Shown: positions 35,113 through 44,793, numbered from the stretch's first letter. The stretch is 64,000 nucleotides of DNA from Stenotrophomonas ginsengisoli (GCF_001431485.1 NZ_LDJM01000018.1:1-64000); one strand, 5' to 3'. The notes: generated by a model from the letters alone, not told the origin. Numbers and translations are program-made.

Positions 35113-35147
35113 AACAACAACGGCGCCCTGCGGCGCCGTTGTTGTTT
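35113..35147. terminator. Second hairpin between ispB and the peptide transporter gene
   Basis: A 15-bp stem built on cggcgcc/ggcgccg with a ctgc loop. On the plus strand it runs into gttgtttttg; on the minus strand it lies 20 nt past the transporter stop, so it can serve that gene too. Confidence 0.7.
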
Positions 35148-35166
35148 TTGCATGGTGGCAAGCCGA

Positions 35167-36741
35167 TCAGTCGCGGGTCAGGCGCTTGAGCAGCGGGGTG
35201 ACCACGAACAGTGCGGCACCGGCCACCAGGCCGATCCACATCATCGAGGTGAACACACTGCTGTAGGTGGCCAGGGCCATTTCACGGCTTGCATCGTGCG
35301 GTACGGCCGCCCAGGTGCCGAGGCGGCCGGCGATGATTTCACCGAAGGCCGAGAACAGGAACCAGGCGCCCATCATCATGCCGACGGCACGCGGGATGGA
35401 CAGGCTGGTGACGGCCGACAGACCGACCGGGGAGAGCACCATCTCGCCCATCACCAGCACGAAGTAGGCCAGCACCATCCACCACAGGCTGACCAGCCCG
35501 GTGTCGGCATTCGGGTTGGCCGCGGCATAGGCCAGCACGGCGAAGGCCAGGCCGCAGAACACCAGGCCCCAGGCGAACTTGGCCGGGTAGGACGGGTTCA
35601 GGCCGATCCGGTCCAGACGCGGCCACAGCCAGGCAAATACCGGCGACAGGCTGATCACGGCCAGGGCACCGATCGCGGTGGTCTGGGCGGCGTTCCAGCG
35701 GATGCCGAAGGTGGTCAGGTCCATGGCACGGTCAGCCATGGCCAGCCACGGGCCGTAGGTCTGCTCGTACAGGCCCCAGAACAGGGCCGACACGGTGATC
35801 AGCACCATCAGCATGACCATGCGGCCCTTTTCGGCGGCCGAGATGCCCGACAGCAGCAGCTTGATGAACCACAGGTACAGACCCGCGCCGAGGACCACGG
35901 CAACCAGTTCGGTCAGGGTGACCTCATGGCCGCCGACCAGGGCCGAGAGCGGGCCGAAGTTGATCTTGGTCTGCAGCACCTGCCACACGGCGAAGGTCAT
36001 CACCACGCCGCCGGCGTAGATCAGCCATTCGGCCTTGGGGGTGTGGCCGGCCGGCGGTTCGGCCTGGCCGAGCAGGTGGCGGCGGCCCAGCACGAACTGG
36101 ACCAGGCCCAGGGCCATCATCAGCCCGGACAGGGCGAAGCCGTAGCCCCAGCCATAGTTGATGCCGACATAGCCGACGATCAGCGAGGACAGGAAGGCGC
36201 CGACATTGATGCCCATGTAGAAGATGGTGAAGCCCGAATCGCGGCGCGGATCATGCTCGGGGTACAGGCGGCCGACGATGGTGGAGATGTTGGGCTTGAG
36301 GAAGCCCACGCCCACACCGATCAGGGCCAGCGAGAAGTACATGATCTGGATCGCGCCGGTGTCCTGTACCGCCTGGCCCTGTACACCTTCGGCCGCGTGG
36401 CCGGTCCAGGCCATGCCCAGCTGGCCCAGCACCAGCAGGATGCCGCCGTAGATCACGGCCTTGCGCATGCCGATGAAGCGGTCGGCGAGAATGCCGCCGA
36501 GCAGGGGCAGGGCGTAGGCCAGGCCGGCGTAGGTGCCCAGCAGCAGGTAGCCGTCGGCATCGTTGAACAGGTGGTGCTTGGTGAGGTAAAGCAGCAGCAG
36601 CGCCTTCATGCCATAAAAGGCAAAGCGCTCCCACATTTCGGTCAGGAAGCAGACGAACAGGCCCTTGGGGTGGCCGAGCAGTTGCTCCCCGGCCAGCGTT
36701 GCAGCTGGGGCGGTAGTGGTCACGGGATGGGTTTTCCGCAT
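35167..36741 (-). CDS. Proton-coupled peptide transporter (POT/PTR family)
   Basis: A 524-residue inner-membrane MFS protein, about 12-14 hydrophobic helices. The POT signature ExxERFxxYG appears as EMWERFAFYGMKALLLLYL, and the second signature region as PNISTIVGRLYPEHDPRRDSGFTIFYMGINVGAF. It resembles DtpT/YdgR-type di- and tripeptide importers. The gene before it is ispB; the divergent S9 peptidase gene starts 126 nt away, and coordinated peptide import and cleavage is a reasonable inference. The start could also be GTG at 36723. Confidence 0.93.
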   Translation of the reverse strand: MRKTHPVTTTAPAATLAGEQLLGHPKGLFVCFLTEMWERFAFYGMKALLLLYLTKHHLFNDADGYLLLGTYAGLAYALPLLGGILADRFIGMRKAVIYGGILLVLGQLGMAWTGHAAEGVQGQAVQDTGAIQIMYFSLALIGVGVGFLKPNISTIVGRLYPEHDPRRDSGFTIFYMGINVGAFLSSLIVGYVGINYGWGYGFALSGLMMALGLVQFVLGRRHLLGQAEPPAGHTPKAEWLIYAGGVVMTFAVWQVLQTKINFGPLSALVGGHEVTLTELVAVVLGAGLYLWFIKLLLSGISAAEKGRMVMLMVLITVSALFWGLYEQTYGPWLAMADRAMDLTTFGIRWNAAQTTAIGALAVISLSPVFAWLWPRLDRIGLNPSYPAKFAWGLVFCGLAFAVLAYAAANPNADTGLVSLWWMVLAYFVLVMGEMVLSPVGLSAVTSLSIPRAVGMMMGAWFLFSAFGEIIAGRLGTWAAVPHDASREMALATYSSVFTSMMWIGLVAGAALFVVTPLLKRLTRD

Positions 36742-36867
36742 GGATGGGTGGAAGGCAGTATAGGCCCGGCCCCGGGACGAGGGCAGGCCATGACTGCCGG
36801 CCCTTGGACTACGCCACAGCCCGCACTACCATCGGAGGTTTGCCGTAAACCCTTTGGAGAGAGTGCG

Positions 36868-38934
36868 ATGACATTTCGCCACGCCCTGTTGCCGTTGTGC
36901 CTGCTGGCCGCCCTGCCGGCAGCCGCCCAGGCAGCCCCCTCGCGCGGTCTGCAGGTCCAGGACCTGGTGGCCATCGAGCGGGTGTCCGCGCCGATGCTCA
37001 CTGCCGATGGCCGCCATGTGCTGTTCGTCCAGCGCACGGCCGATGCCGACTACAAGGGCAGCGCGGCGGTGTTCAAGCGCAACCTGCTCACCCGCGACAA
37101 CCGCCCGCCGGAACAGTTGACCCCGCAGGGCTGGAACATCAGCGCGCCGAGCCTGTCGGCCGATGGCGCAACGCTGTACTTCCTGTCGGCCAAGGGCGGC
37201 AGCAACCAGTTGTATTCGATGCCGGTGGCCGGTGGCGAGCCGGTGCAGCTGACCGAACTGGCCCGTGACCTGGACAGCTACAAGGTGTCTCCGGCCGGTG
37301 ACCGCGTGTTGTTTGCCGCCGATGTCTACCAGGACTGCGGTTCGGACCTGGCCTGCACCAGCACGCGCCTGGATGCCCGGGCGGCGAACAAGGCCAGCGG
37401 CAAGATCCACAATGGCGTGTTCGTACGCCACTGGGATACCTGGGCCGATGGCCGCCGCAACACCCTGTTCGTGGCCGACATCAAGGCCGGCAAGGCAACC
37501 ACGGCCACGGCCATCAGCGCCGGCATTGCCGGGGATGCGCCGTCCAAGCCGTTCGGCGGCAACGAGGACTACACCTGGTCGCCGGATGGCAAGAGCGTGG
37601 TGGCTGCCATCCGTGTGGCCGGTGCCGGCGAGCCGTGGTCGACCAATTTCGACCTGTACCGGATTGACCCGGCCGGCCGGCAGGCACCGCGCAACCTCAC
37701 TGCTGCCAACCCGGCCTGGGATGCCGGCCCGGTGTTTTCTGCCGATGGCAAGACCCTGTACTACCGCGCGATGAAGCGCCCGGGTTTCGAGGCGGACCGC
37801 TTCGGCCTGATGGCCATGGACATGCGCAGCGGCAGCAGCCGTGAAATCGCCCCGGGCTGGGACCGCTCGGCCGATGGCATCGTGCTGTCGGCCGATGGCA
37901 AGACCCTGTATACCGGCGCCCAGGACACCGGCGAGCATCCGCTGTTCGCGGTGACCATCGCCAATGGGGAAGTGACCAAGCTGGTGGCCGGCGGCACCGT
38001 GGGCAGCTTCGATGTGGCCGGCGACACCCTGGCCTTCACCCGCAATACCCTGCACAGCAACGATCAGGTGTTCACCACCACCACCGCGGTCGATGCGCCG
38101 CAGCGGGCGATCACCCCGGCCTTTGCCGAGCGCGTGGCCGAGGTCGGCTTCGGCGACTACGAGCAGTTCAGCTTTGCCGGCTGGAACAATGAAACCGTGC
38201 ACGGTTACGTGGTCAAGCCGTGGAACTACGAAGCCGGCAAGAAGTATCCGGTGGCCTTCCTGATCCACGGTGGCCCGCAGGGCAGCTTCGGCAACAGCTG
38301 GAGCCAGCGCTGGAACCCGCAGACCTATGCCGGCCAGGGCTATGCGGTGGTGATGATCGACTTCCACGGTTCCACCGGTTATGGCCAGGCCTTCACCGAT
38401 GCGATCAGCCAGCATTGGGGCGACCGTCCGCTGGAAGATCTGCAAAAGGGCTGGGCCGCGGCCCAGGCCAAGTACGACTTCATCGATGGCGGCAATGCCT
38501 GCGCCCTGGGCGCCAGCTACGGCGGTTACATGATCAACTGGATCGCCAGCCAGTGGAATGACGGCTTCAAGTGCCTGGTCAACCACAACGGTGTGTTCGA
38601 TACCCGCTCGATGGGCGCGGTGACCGAGGAAACCTGGTTCACCGAATGGGAATTCGGCGGCCCGCTGTTCTCGCACCCGGAAGGCTACGAGGCCTTCAAC
38701 CCGTCGCGCCACATCGACAAGTGGCAGACCCCGATGCTGGTGGTGGCCGGGCAGAACGATTTCCGCGTGCCGCTGGACCAGAGCCTGTCCACCTTCCATA
38801 CCCTGCAGCGCCGTGGCATCGAGTCGCAGCTGCTGTACTTCCCGGACGAGAACCACTGGGTGCTCAAGCCGCACAACTCGATCCAGTGGCATGACACCGT
38901 CAATGCCTGGCTGGAAAAGCACCTGGGCCAGTAA
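36868..38934 (+). CDS. Exported S9-family prolyl oligopeptidase/dipeptidyl peptidase
   Basis: A 688-residue serine peptidase with a signal peptide (LLPLCLLAALPAAAQA). The N-terminal part has WD40-like beta-propeller repeats (LTADGRHVLFVQR, LSADGATLYFLSAKG, WSPDGKSVVAAIR, FSADGKTLYYR). The C-terminal alpha/beta hydrolase domain has the nucleophile S550 (CALGASYGGYMIN), the Asp in GQNDFRVPLDQS and the His in PDENHWVLKP. It resembles periplasmic DPP-type S9 enzymes of Xanthomonadaceae that degrade peptides. GGAGAGAG precedes the ATG at 36868. Confidence 0.94.
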   Translation: MTFRHALLPLCLLAALPAAAQAAPSRGLQVQDLVAIERVSAPMLTADGRHVLFVQRTADADYKGSAAVFKRNLLTRDNRPPEQLTPQGWNISAPSLSADGATLYFLSAKGGSNQLYSMPVAGGEPVQLTELARDLDSYKVSPAGDRVLFAADVYQDCGSDLACTSTRLDARAANKASGKIHNGVFVRHWDTWADGRRNTLFVADIKAGKATTATAISAGIAGDAPSKPFGGNEDYTWSPDGKSVVAAIRVAGAGEPWSTNFDLYRIDPAGRQAPRNLTAANPAWDAGPVFSADGKTLYYRAMKRPGFEADRFGLMAMDMRSGSSREIAPGWDRSADGIVLSADGKTLYTGAQDTGEHPLFAVTIANGEVTKLVAGGTVGSFDVAGDTLAFTRNTLHSNDQVFTTTTAVDAPQRAITPAFAERVAEVGFGDYEQFSFAGWNNETVHGYVVKPWNYEAGKKYPVAFLIHGGPQGSFGNSWSQRWNPQTYAGQGYAVVMIDFHGSTGYGQAFTDAISQHWGDRPLEDLQKGWAAAQAKYDFIDGGNACALGASYGGYMINWIASQWNDGFKCLVNHNGVFDTRSMGAVTEETWFTEWEFGGPLFSHPEGYEAFNPSRHIDKWQTPMLVVAGQNDFRVPLDQSLSTFHTLQRRGIESQLLYFPDENHWVLKPHNSIQWHDTVNAWLEKHLGQ

Positions 38935-39007
38935 GGCCCTGCACTGACGGCGCGTGGCCGCTGGCCGCGCGCCGTTTCCCTGCTACCTATTCTCCATGGG
39001 AGGGGCG

Positions 39008-40273
39008 ATGAGCCCTGATACCACTGCAACCACTGCAACCACGCTGATCACCAACGATATCGTCGGCCTGGGGCTGATCGCCGCCACCCTGGCCACGGTG
39101 TTCTACCTGTCCAGCAAGACCGAGGGCTTCTGGAAGAAGTTCTTTGCCATCGTGCCGGCCCTGCTGCTGTGCTACTTCATTCCGGCCATCTACAACACCG
39201 CCGGAATCATCGATGGCCACAGCACCAAGCTGTACAACCCGGTCGCACGTGACGTGCTGTTGCCGGCCGCACTGGTGTTGCTGACCCTGTCCATCGACCT
39301 GAAGGGCATCATCAAGCTGGGCCCGAAGCTGTTGATCATGTTCGTCACCGGCACCATCGGCATCATGCTTGGCGCGGTGGTCTCCTTCCAGGTGATGAAG
39401 CTGATCCACCCGGCCACCGTGGCCGGCGACACCTGGGCCGGGATGGCGGCGCTGGCCGGCAGCTGGATCGGCGGCGGCGCCAACATGGCGGCGATGCGCG
39501 AGACCTTCAACGTCGATGCCACCACCTTTGGTCAGTTCGCCGTGGTGGACGTGGTCTGTGCCAGCATCCTGTTGATGCCGGGCCTGATCTGGCTGGCCGG
39601 GCGCGCGGAGAAGATCGATGCCCGCAACGGCGCCGACACCTCGGCCATCGATGACATGAAGCGCCGGATTGCCGATTACGAGGCCAAAAGTGCCCGCATC
39701 CCGACCCTGACCGACCTGATGGTCATCGTCGGTGTCGGCCTGGGCGTGGTCGGTGCGGCCCATGCCCTGGCTGCGCCGCTGGCAACCTGGTGTGCGGCCA
39801 ACATCAGCTTTGCCAAGCAGGCTTCGCTGGACAACCAGTTCGTCTGGGTGGTGATGCTGTCCACTTTTGCCGGCCTGAGCCTGAGTTTCACCAAGGTGCG
39901 CAACCTGGAGGCAGCCGGCGCTTCCAAGGTGGGCACCCTGTTCCTGTATTTCCTGATCGCCTGCATCGGCATGCAGATGGACCTGCTCTCGCTGCTGGAA
40001 CGCCCGTGGCTGTTCCTGCTCGGGGTGATCTGGATGGGCACCCATGTGCTGCTGCTGTACGTGGTCGGGCGCCTGCTCAAGGCCCCGATGTTCTTCCTGG
40101 CCATCGGCTCGCAGGGCAATGTCGGTGCGGCGGCCTCGGCCCCGGTGGTGGCAGCGGCTTTCCATCCGACCCTGGCGCCGGTGGGGGTGCTGTTGGGTAC
40201 CGTGGGCTATGCCACCGGTACCGTGCTGGCCTATCTGACCGGGCTGGTGCTCAAGTGGATGGCCGGCGCCTGA
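39008..40273 (+). CDS. DUF819 family integral membrane protein (YjcL-like)
   Basis: A 421-residue protein with about 10-12 hydrophobic helices. Typical DUF819 stretches: WAGMAALAGSWIGGGANMAA, YFLIACIGMQMDLLSL, FFLAIGSQGNVGAAASAPVV. Family function is not known; a transporter role is likely by fold. ATG at 39008 is chosen because GGGAGGGG lies just upstream. It lies 73 nt after the S9 peptidase gene in the same direction and ends at a terminator. Confidence 0.88.
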   Translation: MSPDTTATTATTLITNDIVGLGLIAATLATVFYLSSKTEGFWKKFFAIVPALLLCYFIPAIYNTAGIIDGHSTKLYNPVARDVLLPAALVLLTLSIDLKGIIKLGPKLLIMFVTGTIGIMLGAVVSFQVMKLIHPATVAGDTWAGMAALAGSWIGGGANMAAMRETFNVDATTFGQFAVVDVVCASILLMPGLIWLAGRAEKIDARNGADTSAIDDMKRRIADYEAKSARIPTLTDLMVIVGVGLGVVGAAHALAAPLATWCAANISFAKQASLDNQFVWVVMLSTFAGLSLSFTKVRNLEAAGASKVGTLFLYFLIACIGMQMDLLSLLERPWLFLLGVIWMGTHVLLLYVVGRLLKAPMFFLAIGSQGNVGAAASAPVVAAAFHPTLAPVGVLLGTVGYATGTVLAYLTGLVLKWMAGA

Positions 40274-40296
40274 GTACGGGCCAGGCCGGGTTGTCA

Positions 40297-40334
40297 CAAC
40301 AAAAAAGGGCGCCGAAGGCGCCCTTTGTTGTTGC
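40297..40334. terminator. Bidirectional terminator between DUF819 and the lipase effector gene
   Basis: A 10-bp stem (40304-40313 with 40317-40326), loop gaa, with a T-rich tail on the plus strand and a T run on the minus strand. Confidence 0.85.
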
Positions 40335-40348
40335 TGCGTTGCCGGTGC

Positions 40349-41536
40349 TCAGTGGCTCAGGGCATTGCTGCGCTGTGTCTGCTGGCTGGCCGCTTGTTCC
40401 TGTGCTGCTTGCTGGCTGGTGTGTTCCAGGCGCTGGTAGCTGTGCAGGGCCGGTTCACGCGCTGCGGCTTCGGCCAGGACCACGCTGCGTTGCTGGGCCG
40501 GGTCATCGCGACCGCCCTGGATGGCCACCAGACGCTGCTGGTCCGGGGTCAGGAGCAGGTGGTCGATACGCTGCAGGCCATCCTGGCTGGCATGGGCGGC
40601 GACATGGCTGGCGGTGTTGAAAAAACGGTTGTCATCGTGCAGGCCCAGCGGTGCACGCTGCACGGAAAGCCCGCGCGCGGCATCGAGCAGCAGCTGCTGG
40701 CCGTTGTCCTGGCTGGGCACCGGCCACGGGCGTTCCTCCAGCCCGGCCAGTTGCTGGGCCTGGAGTACCGCGTCGATGCCGTGCAGGTCCAGGCGGTGCT
40801 TGAGCATCACCCCCGGGACCATGCGTTCGAACAGGTTCTTCGGATCCGGGTCAGGTAGCTCGATGCGGTGGCCGGGGGCATCGGGCATGACCCAGCGGCT
40901 GAGCAGGTTGTCTTCCTGCAGGTAGGTGAGCAGTTCGTTGCGTACCTCGTAACTGCGCACCAGGCCATCACGGGCCTGCTGCTTGAGCACGCCGGCATCG
41001 CAGTCGAAGCGTTCCAGGGTGGAATCATGCACGCCGGCGGCATTGAAGGTCACCGTCGGCACCTCGTGGACCATGCCGGCGGCAGCTGCCAGGCCGCCGC
41101 CCAGCGAATGTCCGCTCAGGACCAGCTCCGGGCCCCAGACCTGGTTGGCCTTGCTGGTCAGGGCCACGGCCTGGTCGTACTGCACATCGGTCAGGCCCAG
41201 GCCCTGGCGCAGGTTGCTGCGCCAGTCACGGCCCTGGTCGGTACCGTTGAAGGCCAGTACCACCAGACCCTGCTCATTGCGGTACAGGGCGGCATCAAAG
41301 CCACTCTTGGCATCGTTCAGGTCTGCCGGACTGATGCCGGCCGCAGCCAGGGCAGGGCCTTCGACGGGCTGCCAGCCGGGTGGCAAGGCCTGCACCGCCA
41401 CCGAGGGGTCACGGCGATGCGCGGCCAGGGTGTAGGTGCTGGCCAGCAACTGGGCCAGTTCGCGATCCACCTGGTGCGGGCTCTGGCCGCTGATGCTGGC
41501 GGCCAGGTCGGCGGCCGGGGTTTGCTGGGCAGACAT
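40349..41536 (-). CDS. Class 3 lipase with XVIPCD: probable type IV-secreted antibacterial effector
   Basis: A 395-residue protein. The N-terminal half is an alpha/beta-hydrolase of the class 3 lipase type: LVVLAFNGTDQGRDWRSNL, then nucleophile S144 in the GHSLG elbow (LVLSGHSLGGGLAAAAG), then VTFNAAGVHDSTLERF. The last ~90 residues match the XVIPCD secretion domain (RFFNTASHVAAHASQDGL, RIDHLLLTPDQQRLVAIQGG, DDPAQQRSVVLAEAAA), followed by a Gln-rich tail (residues 374-389). XVIPCD docks on VirD4 of the Xanthomonadales antibacterial T4SS. The start at 41536 has AAGGA 7 nt upstream. No T4SS structural genes are in the window. The gene directly upstream is the likely immunity gene. Confidence 0.9.
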   Translation of the reverse strand: MSAQQTPAADLAASISGQSPHQVDRELAQLLASTYTLAAHRRDPSVAVQALPPGWQPVEGPALAAAGISPADLNDAKSGFDAALYRNEQGLVVLAFNGTDQGRDWRSNLRQGLGLTDVQYDQAVALTSKANQVWGPELVLSGHSLGGGLAAAAGMVHEVPTVTFNAAGVHDSTLERFDCDAGVLKQQARDGLVRSYEVRNELLTYLQEDNLLSRWVMPDAPGHRIELPDPDPKNLFERMVPGVMLKHRLDLHGIDAVLQAQQLAGLEERPWPVPSQDNGQQLLLDAARGLSVQRAPLGLHDDNRFFNTASHVAAHASQDGLQRIDHLLLTPDQQRLVAIQGGRDDPAQQRSVVLAEAAAREPALHSYQRLEHTSQQAAQEQAASQQTQRSNALSH

Positions 41537-41580
41537 GCGCATATCCTTGTGCGTGGTGGCTGCAGGAAGCGGTGCCACGG

Positions 41581-42318
41581 TCATTGGTTGGCCGTGAGCC
41601 AGTCCAGCACCGCTTGGCGATCGGCGCGGCCCTTGGCGTTGAGTCGTGCGCTGTCCTGTTCGAACAACAGCGACTGGAAGCGCACACCACGGATGTTGGT
41701 GGTGTCGTAGTTGGCGCCGGCCTTGAGCAGCTGCAGGGCACGGGCGGCATCGCCAACCTCGGCAGCCACATGCAGCAGGGTGTTGCCCATGGCATCGGCA
41801 CGGTTGATGTCCGCCCCGGCAGCCAGCAGCAACGCGAACTGGGCATCGCGACGGCTCTGCACGGCGCGGAAGATCGGGGTGCGTGCTGCGCGGCCGCCGA
41901 TCAGATCGACCGGGGCGCGGTGTTCAATCAATACCTGCAGGTAGCGTGGGTCATCCACGCTGGCGGCCAGGTGGGCCACGCTCTCACCGTCCATGCCCGG
42001 TGTGGAGGGATCAAAGCCGGCCAGCAGCAGGGCGGCCAGCGAGCCGGGCTGACGGTTCCAGATCGCCCATTCCAGCAGGGTCACATTGTCCTGACCACTC
42101 GGATTGGGCCGGGTGTGGCTGCTCAGTGAGGCGATGTCGCCGGTGTCGCCATCGGCAACGGCCTGGGCCAGCGGATGCAGCTCACTGGGAAAGGGGGACG
42201 CGGCAGCCATGTGGGACAGGGGCATGGGCATTTGCTCGGCATGGGCATGGGGCAGACCGAGGGCCAGGATCAAGGCCAGCGCGGTCGATAACGGCGGGAT
42301 CTGGAGACCTGCAGACAC
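41581..42318 (-). CDS. Exported ankyrin-repeat protein, probable immunity to the lipase effector
   Basis: A 245-residue protein with a signal peptide (LSTALALILALGLPHAHA) and about five ankyrin repeats (LLEWAIWNRQPGSLAALLLAG, ESVAHLAASVDDPRYLQVL, TPIFRAVQSRRDAQFALLLAAG, NTLLHVAAEVGDAARALQLL). A periplasmic ankyrin protein encoded just before a secreted lipase fits an immunity protein that blocks it. GTG at 42318 is chosen because GGAG lies 8 nt upstream; a GTG at 42327 has no usable ribosome binding site. The gap to the effector ATG is 44 nt. Specific binding has not been shown. Confidence 0.82.
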   Translation of the reverse strand: MSAGLQIPPLSTALALILALGLPHAHAEQMPMPLSHMAAASPFPSELHPLAQAVADGDTGDIASLSSHTRPNPSGQDNVTLLEWAIWNRQPGSLAALLLAGFDPSTPGMDGESVAHLAASVDDPRYLQVLIEHRAPVDLIGGRAARTPIFRAVQSRRDAQFALLLAAGADINRADAMGNTLLHVAAEVGDAARALQLLKAGANYDTTNIRGVRFQSLLFEQDSARLNAKGRADRQAVLDWLTANQ

Positions 42319-42438
42319 CGGTTGCACTCCGTGTTGCGGCGCTCAGAAGCGACGTACCAAAAATGCTACCGCGCCTGTGTGCGGCAAAACGTGCTGGTTT
42401 TGTGACCTCTCTCCCAGCTCGGCAAGCCGGCAGGCACT

Positions 42439-42648
42439 TCAGCAGCAGCGCCCGCCACCCTTGCCGCCATAGCGGGCGTCCTGGCGCTCGCGGAAGAAGG
42501 TGGGGTAATCCATTACCGGTTGCCCGGGATGATGCAGGCGCATGTGCGCACGGTAGGTGTCGTAGTCGGGCAGGCCGCAGGCCAGGCGGCCGGTCTGCAC
42601 CAGCCGCCGCCACAGGTGGCCCAGGGCCTGCCCGAGCCGCGCGATCAT
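42439..42648 (-). CDS. YbdD/YjiX family small protein
   Basis: A 69-residue protein with the family pattern CGLPDYDTYRAHMRLHHPGQPVMDYPTFFRERQDARYGG and a Cys-rich end (GGRCC). Such proteins are almost always encoded just after cstA or btsT. Its ATG overlaps the cstA stop (ATGA), so translation is coupled. It probably assists the transporter; the mechanism is unknown. Confidence 0.9.
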   Translation of the reverse strand: MIARLGQALGHLWRRLVQTGRLACGLPDYDTYRAHMRLHHPGQPVMDYPTFFRERQDARYGGKGGGRCC

Positions 42649-44711
42649 GGCTGGAGCTGATCCGGCTTCAAGGCCACATAGGCGGTTTCGCGGTCGCTGC
42701 GCTGCGGGTTGGCGCGGGCGCTGCGGATGGTCTTGATCGAATACAGCAGCACGGCCAGGACCACGAACAGGAACAGCACGGTCAGCCCGGCATTGACGTA
42801 GTTGTTGACCATCACCTGCTGCATCTGGCCGAAGTCCTTGGACGGAGGCAGCAGGTTGCCGGCCGCGATGGCGTCACGGTAGCGGTTGGCCTGGGCCATG
42901 AAACCCACCCCCGGGTCACTGGAAAACAGCTTGATCAGCCCGGCACTGATGGTGCAGATCAGCAGCCACACCGCCGGCAGGGCCGGCACCCAGGCGTAGC
43001 GGTCCTTCTTCAGCTTGAACAGCACCACCGTGCACAGCAGCAGGGCCACCCCGGCCAGCATCTGGTTGGCGATGCCGAACAGCGGCCACAGCATGTTGAT
43101 GCCACCCAGCGGATCGGTCACACCCTGGTAAAGGAAGTAACCCCACAGCGCGACACAACCGCCGGTGGCCACGATGCTGGCCAGCCAGGAATCGGTCTTG
43201 CCCATGGCCGGGATGAAGCTGCCCAGCAGGTCCTGCAGCATGAAGCGGCCGGCGCGGGTACCGGCGTCCACCGCGGTGAGGATGAACAGGGCTTCGAACA
43301 GGATCGCGAAGTGGTACCAGAAGGCCATCATGCCGTCGCCGGGAATCACCGCATGCAGGATCTGGGCGATGCCCACAGCCAGGGTCGGCGCACCGCCGGC
43401 GCGCGACAGGATGCTGGCCTCGCCGATGTCCTGGGCGGTTTGGGTCAGCTGTTCCGGGCTGATGGCAAAGCCCCAGTTGGTCACGACCTGGGCCGCATGC
43501 ACCGGATCGGTGCCGATCACCGCGGCCGGGGCATTCATCGCAAAGTAGATGCCCGGCTCGATCACCGAAGCGGCGACCATGGCCATGATCGCCACGAATG
43601 ATTCCATCAGCATGCCGCCATAACCGATGTAGGCGGCATGGCCTTCGCTGGCGATCAATTTGGGCGTGGTGCCCGAGCTGATCAGGGCGTGGAAGCCGGA
43701 TACCGCGCCGCAGGCGATGGTGATGAACAGGAACGGGAACATCGAGCCTTTCCAGACCGGGCCGGTGCCATCGGTGAACTGGGTCAGGGCCGGCATCTTC
43801 AACTCCGGCATCACGATCAGGATGCCCAGGGCCAGGCCAACGATGGTGCCGATCTTCAGGAAGGTGGACAGGTAATCGCGCGGGGCCAGCAGCAGCCACA
43901 CCGGCAGCACCGCGGCAACGAAGCCGTAGCCGATCAGCATCCAGGTAATTTCGGTGCCGGTGAAAGTGAACATCGGGCCCAAGGTCGGGTGCGCTGCGAC
44001 TTTGCCGCCGTAGATGATCGCGGCGATCAGCAGGACCAGGCCGACGATGGAGATCTCGCCGATCCGCCCGGGGCGGATGTAGCGCATGTAGATGCCCATG
44101 AGGATGGCGATGGGCATGGTCGCCATCACCGTGAACATGCCCCAGGCACTCTCGGCCAGGGCCTTGACCACGATCATCGCCAGCACGGCGAGGATGATGA
44201 TCATGATCATGAACACCCCGAACAGGGCGATGGTGCCGGGCACCGGGCCCATTTCCTCGCGTACCAGCTCGCCCAGCGAACGGCCATCACGGCGGCTGGA
44301 AATGAACAGGACCATGAAATCCTGCACCGCGCCGGCCAGGACCACACCGGCAATCAGCCACAGGGTGCCGGGCAGGTAGCCCATCTGTGCGGCCAGTACC
44401 GGGCCGACCAAGGGCCCGGCGCCGGCGATGGCGGCAAAGTGGTGGCCGAACAGGACGTGCTTGTTGGTGGGCACGTAGTCCAGGCCGTCATTGCGGGTCC
44501 AGGCCGGGGTGGCCCGGCCCGGGTCCACGCCGAGCACCTTGTTGGCGATGAACAGGCCATACCAGCGGAAGGCGACCAGATACAGCGACACGGCCGCGGC
44601 GACAATCCACAAGGCATTGATGTGTTCGCCACGACGCAGCGCGACCACGCCCAGACAGGCGGCGCCGATGACAGCGAGCAGGGCCCAGAGGCCTTTGTTG
44701 AACCCTTTCAT
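42645..44711 (-). CDS. cstA: Carbon starvation protein CstA (peptide/pyruvate transporter family)
   Basis: A 688-residue inner-membrane protein with many hydrophobic helices. CstA hallmarks are GRATPAWTRNDGLDYVPTNK, GHHFAAIAGAGPLVGPVLAAQMG, ISSRRDGRSLGEL and HALISSGTTPKLIASEGHA. In E. coli it is induced on carbon starvation and takes up peptides or pyruvate. The start is ATG at 44711 with GGAGAGA upstream; the upstream in-frame extension (MNGTTMHGG) is not family-like. The ybdD-like gene follows. Confidence 0.95.
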   Translation of the reverse strand: MKGFNKGLWALLAVIGAACLGVVALRRGEHINALWIVAAAVSLYLVAFRWYGLFIANKVLGVDPGRATPAWTRNDGLDYVPTNKHVLFGHHFAAIAGAGPLVGPVLAAQMGYLPGTLWLIAGVVLAGAVQDFMVLFISSRRDGRSLGELVREEMGPVPGTIALFGVFMIMIIILAVLAMIVVKALAESAWGMFTVMATMPIAILMGIYMRYIRPGRIGEISIVGLVLLIAAIIYGGKVAAHPTLGPMFTFTGTEITWMLIGYGFVAAVLPVWLLLAPRDYLSTFLKIGTIVGLALGILIVMPELKMPALTQFTDGTGPVWKGSMFPFLFITIACGAVSGFHALISSGTTPKLIASEGHAAYIGYGGMLMESFVAIMAMVAASVIEPGIYFAMNAPAAVIGTDPVHAAQVVTNWGFAISPEQLTQTAQDIGEASILSRAGGAPTLAVGIAQILHAVIPGDGMMAFWYHFAILFEALFILTAVDAGTRAGRFMLQDLLGSFIPAMGKTDSWLASIVATGGCVALWGYFLYQGVTDPLGGINMLWPLFGIANQMLAGVALLLCTVVLFKLKKDRYAWVPALPAVWLLICTISAGLIKLFSSDPGVGFMAQANRYRDAIAAGNLLPPSKDFGQMQQVMVNNYVNAGLTVLFLFVVLAVLLYSIKTIRSARANPQRSDRETAYVALKPDQLQP

Positions 44712-44793
44712 AGATGTCTCTCCGCCATGCATGGTGGTGCCATTCAAACGCTACCGGCCGGCGCCGGCCATACGGCTTTGGATTAAGGCCGGC

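Noticed and set aside
44756..44769. 14-bp GC palindrome between the exported unknown gene and cstA
   Set aside because: A pure ggccggcgccggcc run is expected by chance at this GC content and has no loop or T tail.
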